From Paracoccaceae bacterium (GTDB lineage Bacteria; Pseudomonadota; Alphaproteobacteria; Rhodobacterales; Rhodobacteraceae), in the NCBI GenBank assembly GCA_024236495.1, contig JACKKJ010000003.1, positions 248,001 through 312,000 on the forward strand: a stretch of DNA of 64,000 nt, read 5' to 3'. The position numbers were made by a program, and so were the translations under genes. Of the stretch, positions 8,054 to 16,714 are shown in pieces (position 1 is the first letter of the stretch; every line of letters starts with the position of its first letter). Under the pieces are notes generated by a model. That model saw nothing but the letters and a program-made list of their open reading frames with translations, ran no database searches and had not been told where the DNA came from.

Positions 8054-9094
8054 CTAGTCCTCCTCGAAGCTCAGCGCGTCCGCGCCAAGCGGGTTCAGCA
8101 TCCTGTCGATGTCCTCGGTCCGGACCGCGTCCGGTCCGGCGTGCCGCCAGTGCGGGTTACGGTCCTTGTCGATGATCGCGGCGCGGATGCCCTCGATGAA
8201 ATCGGCATGTTCCATCGCGCGAAAGGTAAAGCGGTATTCCATGTCCAGCGCCCGGCGGATCGTGGCGCCGCCGCGCAGGCGGCGGATCATCTCGATCGTG
8301 CAGGCCGCCGACAGGGGCGCCGCGCGCCCGAGGGCCTTCAGCGCGCCCGTGGCAAAGTCCGACCCGTCCTCGGCAAGTGCGCGGGCGATGTCGGCAAGGG
8401 TGTCGCCCGCGAAGAGCCGGTCGATCCGGGGCCGAAGGGCGGCCAGCACGCCTTCGGGCGGCGGTGCGTCCCGGGCGGCGACCGCGCCCGCGTCGCCGGT
8501 CTCGATCAGCCGCGCCTTGAGGTCGTCCCAGGCCGCCTCGGGGACGAAATGGTCGGCAAAGCCCGCAAGGATCGCGTCCGCCGCGCCCATCCTGGCGCCG
8601 GTGGTGCCAAGGTATTCGCCCAGCCGGCCCGGCGCGGTCGCAAGGATGAAGCTGCCGCCCACGTCGGGCACAAGGCCGATGCCGCATTCCGGCATGGCGA
8701 CCTGTGCGCTTTCGCCGACGATCCGGTGGCTGCCGTGGCAGCCCACGCCGACGCCGCCGCCCATGGTGAAGCCCTGAAGGAAGCTTGCCACCGGCTTGGG
8801 GTATTCCGCCAACCGCGCGTTCATCCGGTATTCGTCGGCCCAGAAGCGGCGGCCGTAGTCGAAATCTCCCGCCGTGCCGGTTGCATACATCTCGGCGATG
8901 TCGCCGCCGGCGCAGAAGGCGCGGTCACCCTCGGCGTCGATCAGGACAAGCGCGACATCGGGGTCGCCCGCCCAGCCGATCAGCGCCGCATCGATCTGTC
9001 GGCACATCGCATAGGTCAGCGCGTTCAGCGCCTTGGGGCGGCTCAGCGTGATGCGCCCCGCGCGGCCTTCCTTGCGGATCCAGATGTCGTCCAT
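8054..9094 (-). CDS. 3-hydroxyisobutyryl-CoA hydrolase (enoyl-CoA hydratase family)
   Basis: A 346-residue crotonase-fold protein. Motifs LSRPKALNALTYAMCRQID, FCAGGDIAEMYATG (oxyanion hole) and ECGIGLVPDVGGSF match 3-hydroxyisobutyryl-CoA hydrolases, which release 3-hydroxyisobutyrate for the next enzyme, mmsB. The start at 9094 overlaps the upstream dehydrogenase stop by one base (TGATG), implying translational coupling; the frame extends upstream but only inside that gene. A generic enoyl-CoA hydratase is the alternative, but the length and operon context favour the hydrolase. Confidence 0.88.
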   Translation of the reverse strand: MDDIWIRKEGRAGRITLSRPKALNALTYAMCRQIDAALIGWAGDPDVALVLIDAEGDRAFCAGGDIAEMYATGTAGDFDYGRRFWADEYRMNARLAEYPKPVASFLQGFTMGGGVGVGCHGSHRIVGESAQVAMPECGIGLVPDVGGSFILATAPGRLGEYLGTTGARMGAADAILAGFADHFVPEAAWDDLKARLIETGDAGAVAARDAPPPEGVLAALRPRIDRLFAGDTLADIARALAEDGSDFATGALKALGRAAPLSAACTIEMIRRLRGGATIRRALDMEYRFTFRAMEHADFIEGIRAAIIDKDRNPHWRHAGPDAVRTEDIDRMLNPLGADALSFEED

Positions 9095-10239
9095 CAGCCC
9101 CTCTCGGCCAGAAGGGCGCGGGCGGTGATGAGGCGCATGATCTCGTTCGTGCCTTCCAGGATCTGGTGCACGCGCAGGTCGCGCACGGTCTTTTCGACCC
9201 CGTAGTCCGCCAGATAGCCGTAGCCGCCGTGCAGTTGCAGGCACTGGTTGGCGACCTCGAAGGCGTTGTCGGTGACCAGAAGCTTGGCCATGGCGCAGAA
9301 CTTCGTGGCGTCGGGCGCCTTCTGGTCAAGCTTCCACGCCGCCTGGCGCAGGAAGACGCGCGCCGATTGCAGCTTGACCTCCATCTCCGCCAGCCGGAAC
9401 TGAAGCGCCTGGAACTGGTCGATCGACCGGCCAAAGGCCTTGCGTTCGCCCATGTAGACAAGCGTCGCGTCCAGCGCCGCCTGCGCCGCGCCAAGGGCCG
9501 AGGCCGCGATGTTGAGCCGCCCGCCGTCGAGCCCCGCCATCGCATAGGCAAATCCGCGCCCCTCTTCGCCCAGAAGGTTGTCCGCGGGAACGGTGCAATC
9601 GTCGAACTGGACCTGCGCGGTCGGCTGGGCGCGCCAGCCCATCTTGTCCTCGAACGCGCCGAACGACAGGCCCCCGGTACCCGCCTCGACGATCACGGCA
9701 GAGATGCCTTTGGGCCCGTCCTCGCCGGTTCGCACCATGCTCAGGTAGGCGTCCGAATACCCCCCGCCCGAGATGAAGGCCTTGGTGCCATTGAGCCGCC
9801 AGCCCTCGTTCGTGCGCTCTGCCCTTGTGCGCAGCGCGGCCGCGTCGGACCCCGATCCGGGTTCGGTAAGGCAATAGGAAAACACCTTCTCCATCGTGCA
9901 CATGGCGGGCAGCCAGCGCGACTTGTCCGCAGGGCTGCCGAACTTGTCGATCATGCCCGCGCACATGTTGTGGATCGACAGGAACGACCCCACGGCGGGG
10001 CAGGCCATGGCCAGCGCCTCGAAGACCAGCGTGCCGTCAAGCCGTGTCAGCCCCGACCCGCCGTAGTCCTCGCTGACATAGATGCCACCCAGCCCCAGCG
10101 CCCCAAGCTCGGGCCAAAGCGCCTTGGGGATCGTTCCCTCCGCCTCCCAGCGGCGGGCGTTCGGGGCGATATGGTCCTGCCCGAAGGCGTAAGCCATGTC
10201 GAAGATCGCCTGCTGTTCCTCGGTCAGGGAAAAATCCAT
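9094..10239 (-). CDS. Acyl-CoA dehydrogenase, isobutyryl-CoA dehydrogenase-like
   Basis: A 381-residue FAD acyl-CoA dehydrogenase. Family signatures are CLTEPGSGSDAAAL, the FAD-binding stretch RKAFGRSIDQFQALQF, QCLQLHGGYGYL and the C-terminal catalytic-glutamate motif ILEGTNEIMR. With the hydrolase and mmsB downstream, the likely substrate is isobutyryl-CoA from valine, although short-chain or 2-methylbutyryl substrates are possible. A GGGAGG site precedes the ATG at 10239. It heads the three-gene minus-strand operon. Confidence 0.9.
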   Translation of the reverse strand: MDFSLTEEQQAIFDMAYAFGQDHIAPNARRWEAEGTIPKALWPELGALGLGGIYVSEDYGGSGLTRLDGTLVFEALAMACPAVGSFLSIHNMCAGMIDKFGSPADKSRWLPAMCTMEKVFSYCLTEPGSGSDAAALRTRAERTNEGWRLNGTKAFISGGGYSDAYLSMVRTGEDGPKGISAVIVEAGTGGLSFGAFEDKMGWRAQPTAQVQFDDCTVPADNLLGEEGRGFAYAMAGLDGGRLNIAASALGAAQAALDATLVYMGERKAFGRSIDQFQALQFRLAEMEVKLQSARVFLRQAAWKLDQKAPDATKFCAMAKLLVTDNAFEVANQCLQLHGGYGYLADYGVEKTVRDLRVHQILEGTNEIMRLITARALLAERG

Positions 10240-10447
10240 GTCAGCCTCCCGCAGCGATGAATTGAACGGGTGTTAAATTCCAATTGTTGCCAGAGTTTTG
10301 CAACCCCCCTGCGGCGGCCTTTGTCGCGCGCCGCCGGAACCGAAAGTTTGCCGAAATTCCACCGCATCGGCATGTCCCGCGTTCAGGGGCGGTTAAGCGC
10401 CCCGGGAATAGGAAGGCGCACTGACACCAGCAATCAAGGGATATTGC

Positions 10448-10804
10448 ATGACACTGGCGAATTCGACCTGGTACTTCGACGTGAACGAAGGCGGCCCGAA
10501 GCCCTTCATCATCAAGGTGGCCTTCGGGCCGCAGAATGCCGATGGCGGCGCCGTCACCTTTGGCAGCCTGACCGGGCAATGGGCCGAATCCAACGGGTTG
10601 TTCACGATCGAACTGTCGGGCGGCAGCTTCGGCTTCGACACGATCTGGACGGGCGAATACCGGGGCCGGGCCGGTTCGGGCTTCGGGTCGCCGGAATTCA
10701 ACAACATGGCCTTCGACTTCTCGATGACCACGACACCGCCCGCGGACGGGGTGCTTTGCGATATCGGCGATCTTCTGAAAGGGCTTCAGAAGAAGGCCGC
10801 CTGA
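10448..10804 (+). CDS. Conserved-looking hypothetical protein
   Basis: 118 residues, not recognised. It has no signal peptide or membrane helix. The sequence is rich in Gly, Phe and aromatic residues with alternating beta-type pattern (LFTIELSGGSFGFDTIWTGEY) and ends with a short amphipathic helix (IGDLLKGLQKKAA), suggesting a small cytoplasmic beta-rich fold. Codon use and GC resemble the neighbours. It lies between the acyl-CoA dehydrogenase operon (divergent) and mmsA (convergent), so it splits the valine genes. No function is proposed. Confidence 0.7.
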   Translation: MTLANSTWYFDVNEGGPKPFIIKVAFGPQNADGGAVTFGSLTGQWAESNGLFTIELSGGSFGFDTIWTGEYRGRAGSGFGSPEFNNMAFDFSMTTTPPADGVLCDIGDLLKGLQKKAA

Positions 10805-10812
10805 GCGAAACG

Positions 10813-10842
10813 AAAAGGGGGCGCGGCCTTCGCCGCGCCCCC
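10813..10842 (-). terminator. Rho-independent terminator after mmsA
   Basis: GGGGGCGCGGC pairs with GCCGCGCCCCC around a CTTC loop (GAAG on the minus strand), an 11-bp perfect stem. On the minus strand it is followed by TTTTCGTTT, so it terminates mmsA; the stem could also stop the convergent hypothetical gene. Confidence 0.8.
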
Positions 10843-10864
10843 GATTCCGGCCCAAGGGCCGTGA

Positions 10865-12364
10865 TCAGTCCATCGCCTTGAAAGCGAATTCGCCGCCTTC
10901 CTTGATGCCGGAGAACCAGCGCGCGGTGACCGTCTTCGTCTTGGTGTAGAAGCGGAACGCATCGGGGCCGTACTGGTTCAGGTCACCGAAGGCCGATTTC
11001 TTCCAGCCCCCGAAGGAGAAGTAGCTGAGCGGCACCGGGATCGGGAAGTTGATGCCCACCATGCCGACGTTGACGCGGGACGCGAAGTCGCGCGCGGTGT
11101 CGCCATCGGCGGTGAAGATCGCCGTACCGTTGCCGTAAGGGTTGTCCATCGTCAGCTTCAGCGCGTCTTCATAGGTCTTCGCGCGCACCTGGCTCAGGAC
11201 CGGGCCGAAGATCTCTTCCTTGTAGATGTCCATCTCCGGCGTGACGTTGTCAAAAAGCGTCGGGCCGACGAAGAAGCCGTTTTCATAGCCCTGGATGGAG
11301 AAGTCGCGGCCGTCGGTGACAAGCGTCGCGCCCTGGTTGACGCCCGAGGTGATCAGGCCCTTGACGCGGTCTTGCGACGCCTTGGTGATCAGCGGGCCGT
11401 AGTCCACGTCCTCGCCCGCCGTGTAGGGGCCGACCTTCAGCTTCTCGATCCGTGGCACGAGGCGCTCGATCAGCGCGTCGGCGGTCTTGTCACCGACCGG
11501 CACCGCGACCGAAATCGCCATGCAGCGTTCGCCGGCCGCGCCGAAGCCCGCGCCGACCAGCGCGTCGGCAGCCTTGTCCATGTCGGCATCCGGCATGATG
11601 ATCATGTGGTTCTTCGCGCCGCCGAAGCACTGGGCGCGCTTGCCGTTCGATGCGGCCCGGCCGTAGATATACTGCGCGATCGGGGTCGATCCGACGAAGC
11701 CGACGGCCTGGATCACCTCATGATCGAGGATCGCATCGACCACTTCCTTGTCGCCGTTGACGACCTGCAGGACGCCGTCGGGCAGGCCCGCCTGCTGCAG
11801 CAGTTCCGCCAGAAGTAGCGATGTCGAGGGGCAGCGTTCGGAGGGTTTCAGGATCATCGCGTTGCCGCTGGCCAGTGCCGGCGCCATCTTCCACAGCGGG
11901 ATCATCGCCGGGAAGTTGAAGGGCGTGATTCCGGCGACGACGCCAAGTGGCTGGCGCATCGAGAAAAGATCGATCCCCGGGCCGCCGTCGTTCATGTATT
12001 CGCCCTTGAGAAGCGCGGGCGCGCCCATGCAGACCTCGACCACCTCTAGCCCGCGCTGCACGTCGCCGCGCGCATCGGGCAGGGTCTTGCCGTGTTCGCG
12101 GCTGACCGCCTCTGCCAGCTTGTCCATGTTCTCGTTGATCAGGGCGGCGAATTTCATCATCACCCGCGCGCGGCGCTGCGGGTTGGTGGCACCCCAGCCG
12201 ACCTGGGCCCGGGCGGCGTCGGCGACGGCCGCGTCCAGTTCCGCGACAGAGGCAAGCGGCACCTTCGCCTGCACTTCGCCGGTGGCGGGGTTGTAGACGT
12301 CGGTGAAGCGCCCGGTGGTGCCCTTCACATGCTTGCCGTTGATCCAGTGGGTCAGTTCTTGCAT
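10865..12364 (-). CDS. mmsA: Methylmalonate-semialdehyde dehydrogenase (CoA-acylating)
   Basis: A 499-residue aldehyde dehydrogenase that converts methylmalonate semialdehyde plus CoA to propionyl-CoA, the last specific step of valine degradation. It shows GVVAGITPFNFPAMIPLWKM, the catalytic-cysteine region GAAGERCMAISVAVPVG and KEEIFGPVLS, all typical of MmsA. Translation starts MQELTHWINGKHVKG. The gene is separated from the acyl-CoA dehydrogenase operon by a hypothetical gene on the other strand. It is divergent from a LysR-type gene 102 bases away, which is a good candidate regulator. Confidence 0.95.
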   Translation of the reverse strand: MQELTHWINGKHVKGTTGRFTDVYNPATGEVQAKVPLASVAELDAAVADAARAQVGWGATNPQRRARVMMKFAALINENMDKLAEAVSREHGKTLPDARGDVQRGLEVVEVCMGAPALLKGEYMNDGGPGIDLFSMRQPLGVVAGITPFNFPAMIPLWKMAPALASGNAMILKPSERCPSTSLLLAELLQQAGLPDGVLQVVNGDKEVVDAILDHEVIQAVGFVGSTPIAQYIYGRAASNGKRAQCFGGAKNHMIIMPDADMDKAADALVGAGFGAAGERCMAISVAVPVGDKTADALIERLVPRIEKLKVGPYTAGEDVDYGPLITKASQDRVKGLITSGVNQGATLVTDGRDFSIQGYENGFFVGPTLFDNVTPEMDIYKEEIFGPVLSQVRAKTYEDALKLTMDNPYGNGTAIFTADGDTARDFASRVNVGMVGINFPIPVPLSYFSFGGWKKSAFGDLNQYGPDAFRFYTKTKTVTARWFSGIKEGGEFAFKAMD

Positions 12365-12440
12365 TCAAGCCTCCCGAATTTTCCGGGCGCAGAATAGTCT
12401 TGCAGAATTGCTTGGAAAAGAGGCAGTTTCCCAAATGTGT

Positions 12441-12456
12441 TTTGCGTTTTTGCAAA
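12441..12456. promoter_or_regulatory. Candidate operator in the mmsA/LysR divergent region
   Basis: TTTGC-N6-GCAAA is a perfect inverted repeat in the 102-bp divergent promoter region, overlapping the leader of the LysR-type gene next to its ribosome binding site. A related TTGCAGAATTGC lies at about 12401-12412. It suits autoregulation by the LysR protein, but is not proven. Confidence 0.35.
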
Positions 12457-12466
12457 GGAGACAGCC

Positions 12467-13360
12467 GTGGCGGACTGGGACGACTTGCGAATCTTCCTTG
12501 CCGTCGCGCGGGCGGAAAGCCTGTCGGGGGCGGGCAAGGTGCTGAAACTCGATCCAGCGACGGTGGGGCGGCGCATCGCGCGGCTTGAGGAACGGATGGC
12601 GGCGCGGCTTTTCACCCGCTCTGCCCAGGGCTATGCGCCGACCGGCGAGGGGCAGCGCCTTCTGGCGCATGCGACCCGCGTGGAACAGGCGGTGACCGAG
12701 GCGATGGAGGAGGTGGGGGCCGAGGGGCCGGGCCTGACCGGGCAGATCCGGGTGGGCGCGCCCGACGGCAGCGCGAACTATCTTCTGCCGCAGATCGTCG
12801 CGCAGATCTGCGCCGATCACCCGGGGCTTGAGGTGCAGATCGTCGCCCAGCCGCGCGTCTTCAACCTGTCCAAGCGCGAGGCCGACATCGCCATTGCCGT
12901 CAGCCCGCCGGTATCGGGCCACCTCACGGTGCAGCGGCTGACCGACTACAAGCTGCATCTGGCGGCGACGCAGGATTACCTGGACCGCCACCCCCCGATC
13001 CGCACCCTGGCCGACCTCAAGGCGCATCGCATGATCGGCTATATCCAGGATCTGATCTTCGACAAGGAACTGGACTACCAGACCGAGGCGGGGATGGAGA
13101 GCGTGACACTCGCCTCGAACTCGGTCTCGGTGCAGCTCAACTGGGTCCGGATCGGCGCGGGGATCGCCGTTGTCCACGACTTCGCCCTGCCGGCGCTCCC
13201 CGGTCTGGTCAAGGTGCTTCCCGACAGGCTGTCGCTGACGCGGTCGTTCTACCTTATCCGCCATCCGGAGGATCGCCGGGTCGAACGCCTGAACCGCTTC
13301 GCCGAACTTCTGGGGCAGGGGGTGCGCCGGGAGGTCGCGCGGCTGGAATCCCTGTCTTGA
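12467..13360 (+). CDS. LysR-family transcriptional regulator
   Basis: 297 residues. The N-terminal winged helix reads WDDLRIFLAVARAESLSGAG to RRIARLEERMAARLF, followed by a periplasmic-binding-like effector domain with LTGQIRVGAPDGSANYLLPQ. The GTG start at 12467 is chosen because AAAGGAG ends seven bases upstream; the longer frame adds ten codons with no site. Divergent arrangement with mmsA suggests it controls valine catabolism. It differs from the AraC-type MmsR known in Pseudomonas, so this is inference from position only. Confidence 0.9.
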   Translation: MADWDDLRIFLAVARAESLSGAGKVLKLDPATVGRRIARLEERMAARLFTRSAQGYAPTGEGQRLLAHATRVEQAVTEAMEEVGAEGPGLTGQIRVGAPDGSANYLLPQIVAQICADHPGLEVQIVAQPRVFNLSKREADIAIAVSPPVSGHLTVQRLTDYKLHLAATQDYLDRHPPIRTLADLKAHRMIGYIQDLIFDKELDYQTEAGMESVTLASNSVSVQLNWVRIGAGIAVVHDFALPALPGLVKVLPDRLSLTRSFYLIRHPEDRRVERLNRFAELLGQGVRREVARLESLS

Positions 13361-13417
13361 CAGAATATTGCGTTGCGGTGACGCTGTTCGAAAGGTTCTT
13401 ACCGACAGGAGGTTGCC

Positions 13418-13852
13418 ATGCAGGTCCACCAGATCCTTCGCGCCAAGCCCCAGGGGAACGTGATGACCGTCGCGCCAGACAGTTCGGTCGCCGATGCCGC
13501 CCGTCTGCTGGCCGAACGCCGGATCGGCGCGGTGATCGTGTCGGGCGACGGTGAGAAACCGCTGGGTATCCTGTCGGAACGCGACATCGTGCGCGATCTG
13601 GGGCGCCGGGGCGTGGTCTGCCTGTCCGATACCGTCGAGGCGTTGATGACGCGCAACCTTGTCACCTGCAGCCCCGACGATTCGGCCGACGCGGTGCTTG
13701 AGAAGATGACCGCCGGGCGCTTTCGGCACATGCCGGTGATGGCCGGGGGCGTGATGGTCGGCATCATCTCCATCGGCGACGTGGTCGCGGCACGCTTGTC
13801 GGAACTGGCGATGGAAAAGGACGCGCTGGCCGGGATGATCATGGGGAACTGA
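13418..13852 (+). CDS. CBS-domain pair protein
   Basis: A 144-residue protein made of two tandem CBS domains (about 5-70 and 75-140), seen in TVAPDSSVADAARLLAERRIG and GILSERDIVRDLG, then TCSPDDSADAVLEKM and GIISIGDVV. Stand-alone CBS pairs bind adenosine nucleotides and act as energy or NAD-linked sensors; the partner here is unknown. A clean AGGAGG precedes the ATG. It lies 57 bases after the LysR gene and before coaD, all in the same direction, but no functional link is evident. Confidence 0.9.
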   Translation: MQVHQILRAKPQGNVMTVAPDSSVADAARLLAERRIGAVIVSGDGEKPLGILSERDIVRDLGRRGVVCLSDTVEALMTRNLVTCSPDDSADAVLEKMTAGRFRHMPVMAGGVMVGIISIGDVVAARLSELAMEKDALAGMIMGN

Positions 13853-13927
13853 GGCCGCCGGTCTTGCATTTCGGTGCGCAATATTGTTGCGTCCGGGCGT
13901 GACGGGCGTGTCAGGAAAGGAAGACCC

Positions 13928-14419
13928 ATGCGCATCGGCCTTTATCCGGGGACATTCGACCCGATCACGCTGGGTCATACCGACATCATCCAGCGCGCCA
14001 TGGCGCTGGTCGATCGCCTGGTCATCGGCGTCGCCATCAACCGTGACAAGGGCCCGCTGTTCAGCCTTGAGGAACGCGTGGCCATGGTCGAGGCCGAATG
14101 CGGGGCGATCGTCGCCAGGACCGGCGGCGAAATCATCGTCCATCCGTTCGAGAACCTGCTGATCGATTGCGCCCGCGACGTCGGCGCCAGCGTCATCGTG
14201 CGCGGGCTGCGGGCAGTGGCCGATTTCGAATACGAATTCCAGATGGTCGGCATGAACCGGGCGATGGACGACAGCGTGGAGACCGTCTTCCTCATGGCCG
14301 ATGCGCGGCGGCAGGCGATCGCCTCGAAGCTTGTGAAGGAAATTGCCAGGCTGGGCGGCGACGTGTCGAAATTCGTGACACCCGAGGTGCGCGCGGCGCT
14401 TCTGGCGAAATTCGCCTGA
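13928..14419 (+). CDS. coaD: Phosphopantetheine adenylyltransferase
   Basis: A 163-residue nucleotidyltransferase of coenzyme A synthesis (4'-phosphopantetheine plus ATP to dephospho-CoA). It carries the GTFDPITLGHTDII active-site motif (TxGH) and the VIVRGLRAVADFEYE and ISSKLVKE-like (ASKLVKEIARLGGD) segments. The start at 13928 has AGGAAAGGAAG upstream; an in-frame ATG 18 codons earlier has none. It ends 19 bases before the convergent gap gene, in a palindromic GC stretch. Confidence 0.96.
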   Translation: MRIGLYPGTFDPITLGHTDIIQRAMALVDRLVIGVAINRDKGPLFSLEERVAMVEAECGAIVARTGGEIIVHPFENLLIDCARDVGASVIVRGLRAVADFEYEFQMVGMNRAMDDSVETVFLMADARRQAIASKLVKEIARLGGDVSKFVTPEVRAALLAKFA

Positions 14420-14438
14420 GGCCGCGCGCGGCCGGCTG

Positions 14439-15440
14439 TTAGATCAACCGTCCCATCTGGACGGCGGTGTCTGCCATACGGTTTGAGAAGCCCCATTCGT
14501 TGTCGTACCAGCTGAGGATGCGGCACATGCGCCCTTCCATGACCTTTGTCTGGTCCATGTGGAAGATCGACGAGCGGGGGTCGTGGTTGAAGTCCATCGA
14601 GACGTTCTTGAACTCGGTATATCCGAGGATGCCGTTCAGCGGCCCGTCTGCGGCGGCGCGGATGGCGGCGTTGATCTCCTCGACGGTGGTGTCCCGGGCG
14701 GCTTCGAACACGAGGTCGACGACCGAGACATTGGGCGTCGGCACGCGGATCGCGACGCCGTCGAGCCGCCCCTTCAGCTCCGGCAGCACGAGGCCCACCG
14801 CCTTGGCCGCCCCGGTCGAGGTCGGGATCATGGACAGGGCCGCCGCGCGGGCGCGGTACAGGTCCTTGTGCATCGTGTCGAGCGTCGGCTGGTCGCCGGT
14901 GTAGCTGTGGATGGTGGTCATGAAGCCCTTGGCGATGCCGATGGCGTCGTTGAGCACCTTGGCGACCGGGGAAAGGCAGTTGGTCGTGCAGGAGGCGTTC
15001 GAGACGACGATGTCGTCCTTCGTCAGCGTGCCGTGGTTGACGCCGTAGACGATGGTCTTGTCGGCGCCCTCGCCGGGGGCGGAGATCAGGACGCGCCTGG
15101 AGCCGTTTTCCAGGTGGGCGGCGCATTTTTCCTTCGAGGTGAAGATGCCGGTGCATTCCAGCACGACATCGACATGGCCCCAGGGCAGGTCGGCGGGATT
15201 GCGGATCGCGCTGACCTCGATCGGGCCGCGGCCGACGTCGATGGTGGTTTCGCTTGTCGTGACCTCGGCCGGAAAGCGGCCATGGACGCTGTCGAAGCGC
15301 AAGAGATGGGCGTTCGTCTCGACCGGGCCAAGATCGTTGATCGCCACCACCTCGATGTCGCTCCGGCCGGATTCGACGATCGCCCGCAGCACGTTGCGTC
15401 CGATCCGCCCAAAACCGTTGATCGCTACCTTGACTGCCAT
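14439..15440 (-). CDS. gap: Glyceraldehyde-3-phosphate dehydrogenase, type I (paralogue 1)
   Basis: 333 residues: NAD-binding VAINGFGRIGRNVLRAIVE, catalytic SNASCTTNCLSPVAK, and the C-terminal WYDNEWGFSNRM signature. It catalyses reversible oxidation of glyceraldehyde-3-phosphate in glycolysis and gluconeogenesis. It is the downstream member of a tandem pair with a second gap gene at 15710-16714 and a tiny ORF between. An operator-like GTTACCGCTAAC lies 45 bases before the start, so it appears to have its own promoter. Confidence 0.95.
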   Translation of the reverse strand: MAVKVAINGFGRIGRNVLRAIVESGRSDIEVVAINDLGPVETNAHLLRFDSVHGRFPAEVTTSETTIDVGRGPIEVSAIRNPADLPWGHVDVVLECTGIFTSKEKCAAHLENGSRRVLISAPGEGADKTIVYGVNHGTLTKDDIVVSNASCTTNCLSPVAKVLNDAIGIAKGFMTTIHSYTGDQPTLDTMHKDLYRARAAALSMIPTSTGAAKAVGLVLPELKGRLDGVAIRVPTPNVSVVDLVFEAARDTTVEEINAAIRAAADGPLNGILGYTEFKNVSMDFNHDPRSSIFHMDQTKVMEGRMCRILSWYDNEWGFSNRMADTAVQMGRLI

Positions 15441-15484
15441 CGCCTTGTCCTCCGCCGGAAGGGGTCGGGGCCCCGTGAGTTTGC

Positions 15485-15496
15485 GTTACCGCTAAC
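15485..15496. promoter_or_regulatory. CG-centred operator before gap paralogue 1
   Basis: GTTACCGCTAAC has the GTTA-NCGN-TAAC symmetry typical of LacI/GalR-family operators. It lies 45 bases upstream of the ATG. Two related sites precede the other gap gene. The site resembles, from memory, that of CceR, a regulator of central carbon metabolism in Rhodobacterales. Confidence 0.55.
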
Positions 15497-15535
15497 ATCA
15501 TATGATACGCCGAAGTCAACAGAAGAGTCGCCCCT

Positions 15536-15679
15536 TCAGCGCCAGAAGGCCAGATACTCGATCACATCGGCGAGTTTCTTCGCGAGGAACAGCGAAGCGG
15601 CGCTTTCGTTCACCCAGACATCGGTGACGAGGGCGCCAAGGATCAGAAGGCCCAGGGCCAGGGCAATGCGGTTCGTCAT
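15536..15679 (-). CDS. Small membrane protein between the gap genes
   Basis: A 47-residue ORF in the 269-bp gap between the two gap genes, same strand. It starts MTNRIALALGLLILGALVTD, an N-terminal hydrophobic helix, and continues with an amphipathic segment ending EYLAFWR. The reading frame and composition look coding (hydrophobic helix, high GC third positions). From memory, related tiny proteins occur beside gap genes in other Rhodobacteraceae. No strong ribosome binding site is visible. Function unknown. Confidence 0.6.
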   Translation of the reverse strand: MTNRIALALGLLILGALVTDVWVNESAASLFLAKKLADVIEYLAFWR

Positions 15680-15709
15680 GGGCAGGGCGCGCGGCGCCCC
15701 AGCGGCTCC

Positions 15710-16714
15710 CTATTGCAGGAGCCGCCCCATCGCGCCGGCCACATCGGCCATCCGGCAGGAGAAGCCCCATTCGTTGTCATACCAGGCCAGCACACGGACG
15801 GTGCGCTTGCCCACGACCTTGGTCTGGTCCGGTGCGAAGATAGAGGAGAAGGGCGTGTGGTTGAAGTCGATCGAAACCTTCGGTTCGGGGTCGTAGGACA
15901 GGACCATGCCCATATAGCCTGCCGCGGCTTCCCTTACGATTTCGTTGACATCGGCCACCGTCACGTCGCGCCCGGCCTGGAAGGTCAGGTCCACGGCCGA
16001 AACGTTGGGCGTCGGCACGCGGATCGCGGTTCCGTCCAGCTTGCCCGAAAGTTCCGGCAGCACCTCCCCCAGGGCCTTGGCGGCACCGGTGGAGGTCGGG
16101 ATCATCGCCATCGCGGCGGCGCGGGCACGGTAAAGATCCTTGTGGCGGCGGTCCAGCGTGGGCTGGTCACCGGTATAGCTGTGGATCGTCGTCATGATGC
16201 CCGACTCGATGCCGATCGCGTCGTTCAGCACCTTGGCCAGCGGCGCGAGGCAGTTCGTCGTGCACGACCCGTTCGACACGACGAGGTGATCGGCCTTCAG
16301 TTCGCGATGGTTCACACCGTAGACGACGGTCTTGTCGGCGCGCTTGGCGGGGGCCGAGACCAGGACCCGCTTGGCGCCGCGCGTCAGGTGGACCGCCGCC
16401 TTGTCGCGGTCGTTGAACTTGCCGGTGCATTCCAGCACCACATCGACCCCGTCCCAGTCCAGTTCGTCGGGGTTGTAGGTCGACATCACCTCGATCGGGC
16501 CGCGGCCAAGGTCAAGCGTGTTCCCGGCGACCTTCACCGGACCGTTGAAGCGGCCATGGACGCTGTCGTATTTCAGAAGATGTGCGTTGGTTTCGATCGG
16601 GCCGGTGGCGTTGATCTTCACGACCTGCACGTCGTTGCGCGCCGCCTCCGCGATATGCGCGAGCGTGCAACGGCCGATGCGGCCGAATCCGTTGATCCCG
16701 ATGGTGACCGTCAT
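15710..16714 (-). CDS. gap: Glyceraldehyde-3-phosphate dehydrogenase, type I (paralogue 2)
   Basis: 334 residues with NAD-binding TIGINGFGRIGRCTLAHI, catalytic SNGSCTTNCLAPLAK and WYDNEWGFSCRM. It is clearly homologous to the neighbouring gap product, but many positions differ, so the duplication is old rather than recent. The start at 16714 has AGGAGAG nine bases upstream; the upstream in-frame codon at 16750 lacks support. Two operator-like repeats lie 86-119 bases upstream. One paralogue may serve gluconeogenesis or the Calvin direction, but sequence alone does not show which. Confidence 0.95.
   Translation of the reverse strand: MTVTIGINGFGRIGRCTLAHIAEAARNDVQVVKINATGPIETNAHLLKYDSVHGRFNGPVKVAGNTLDLGRGPIEVMSTYNPDELDWDGVDVVLECTGKFNDRDKAAVHLTRGAKRVLVSAPAKRADKTVVYGVNHRELKADHLVVSNGSCTTNCLAPLAKVLNDAIGIESGIMTTIHSYTGDQPTLDRRHKDLYRARAAAMAMIPTSTGAAKALGEVLPELSGKLDGTAIRVPTPNVSAVDLTFQAGRDVTVADVNEIVREAAAGYMGMVLSYDPEPKVSIDFNHTPFSSIFAPDQTKVVGKRTVRVLAWYDNEWGFSCRMADVAGAMGRLLQ

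Noticed and set aside
12365..14143. Very long minus-strand frame (592 codons) across the LysR, CBS and coaD genes
   Set aside because: It is antisense to three genes with clear families; long antisense frames are expected in high-GC DNA, and its residues show no domain.
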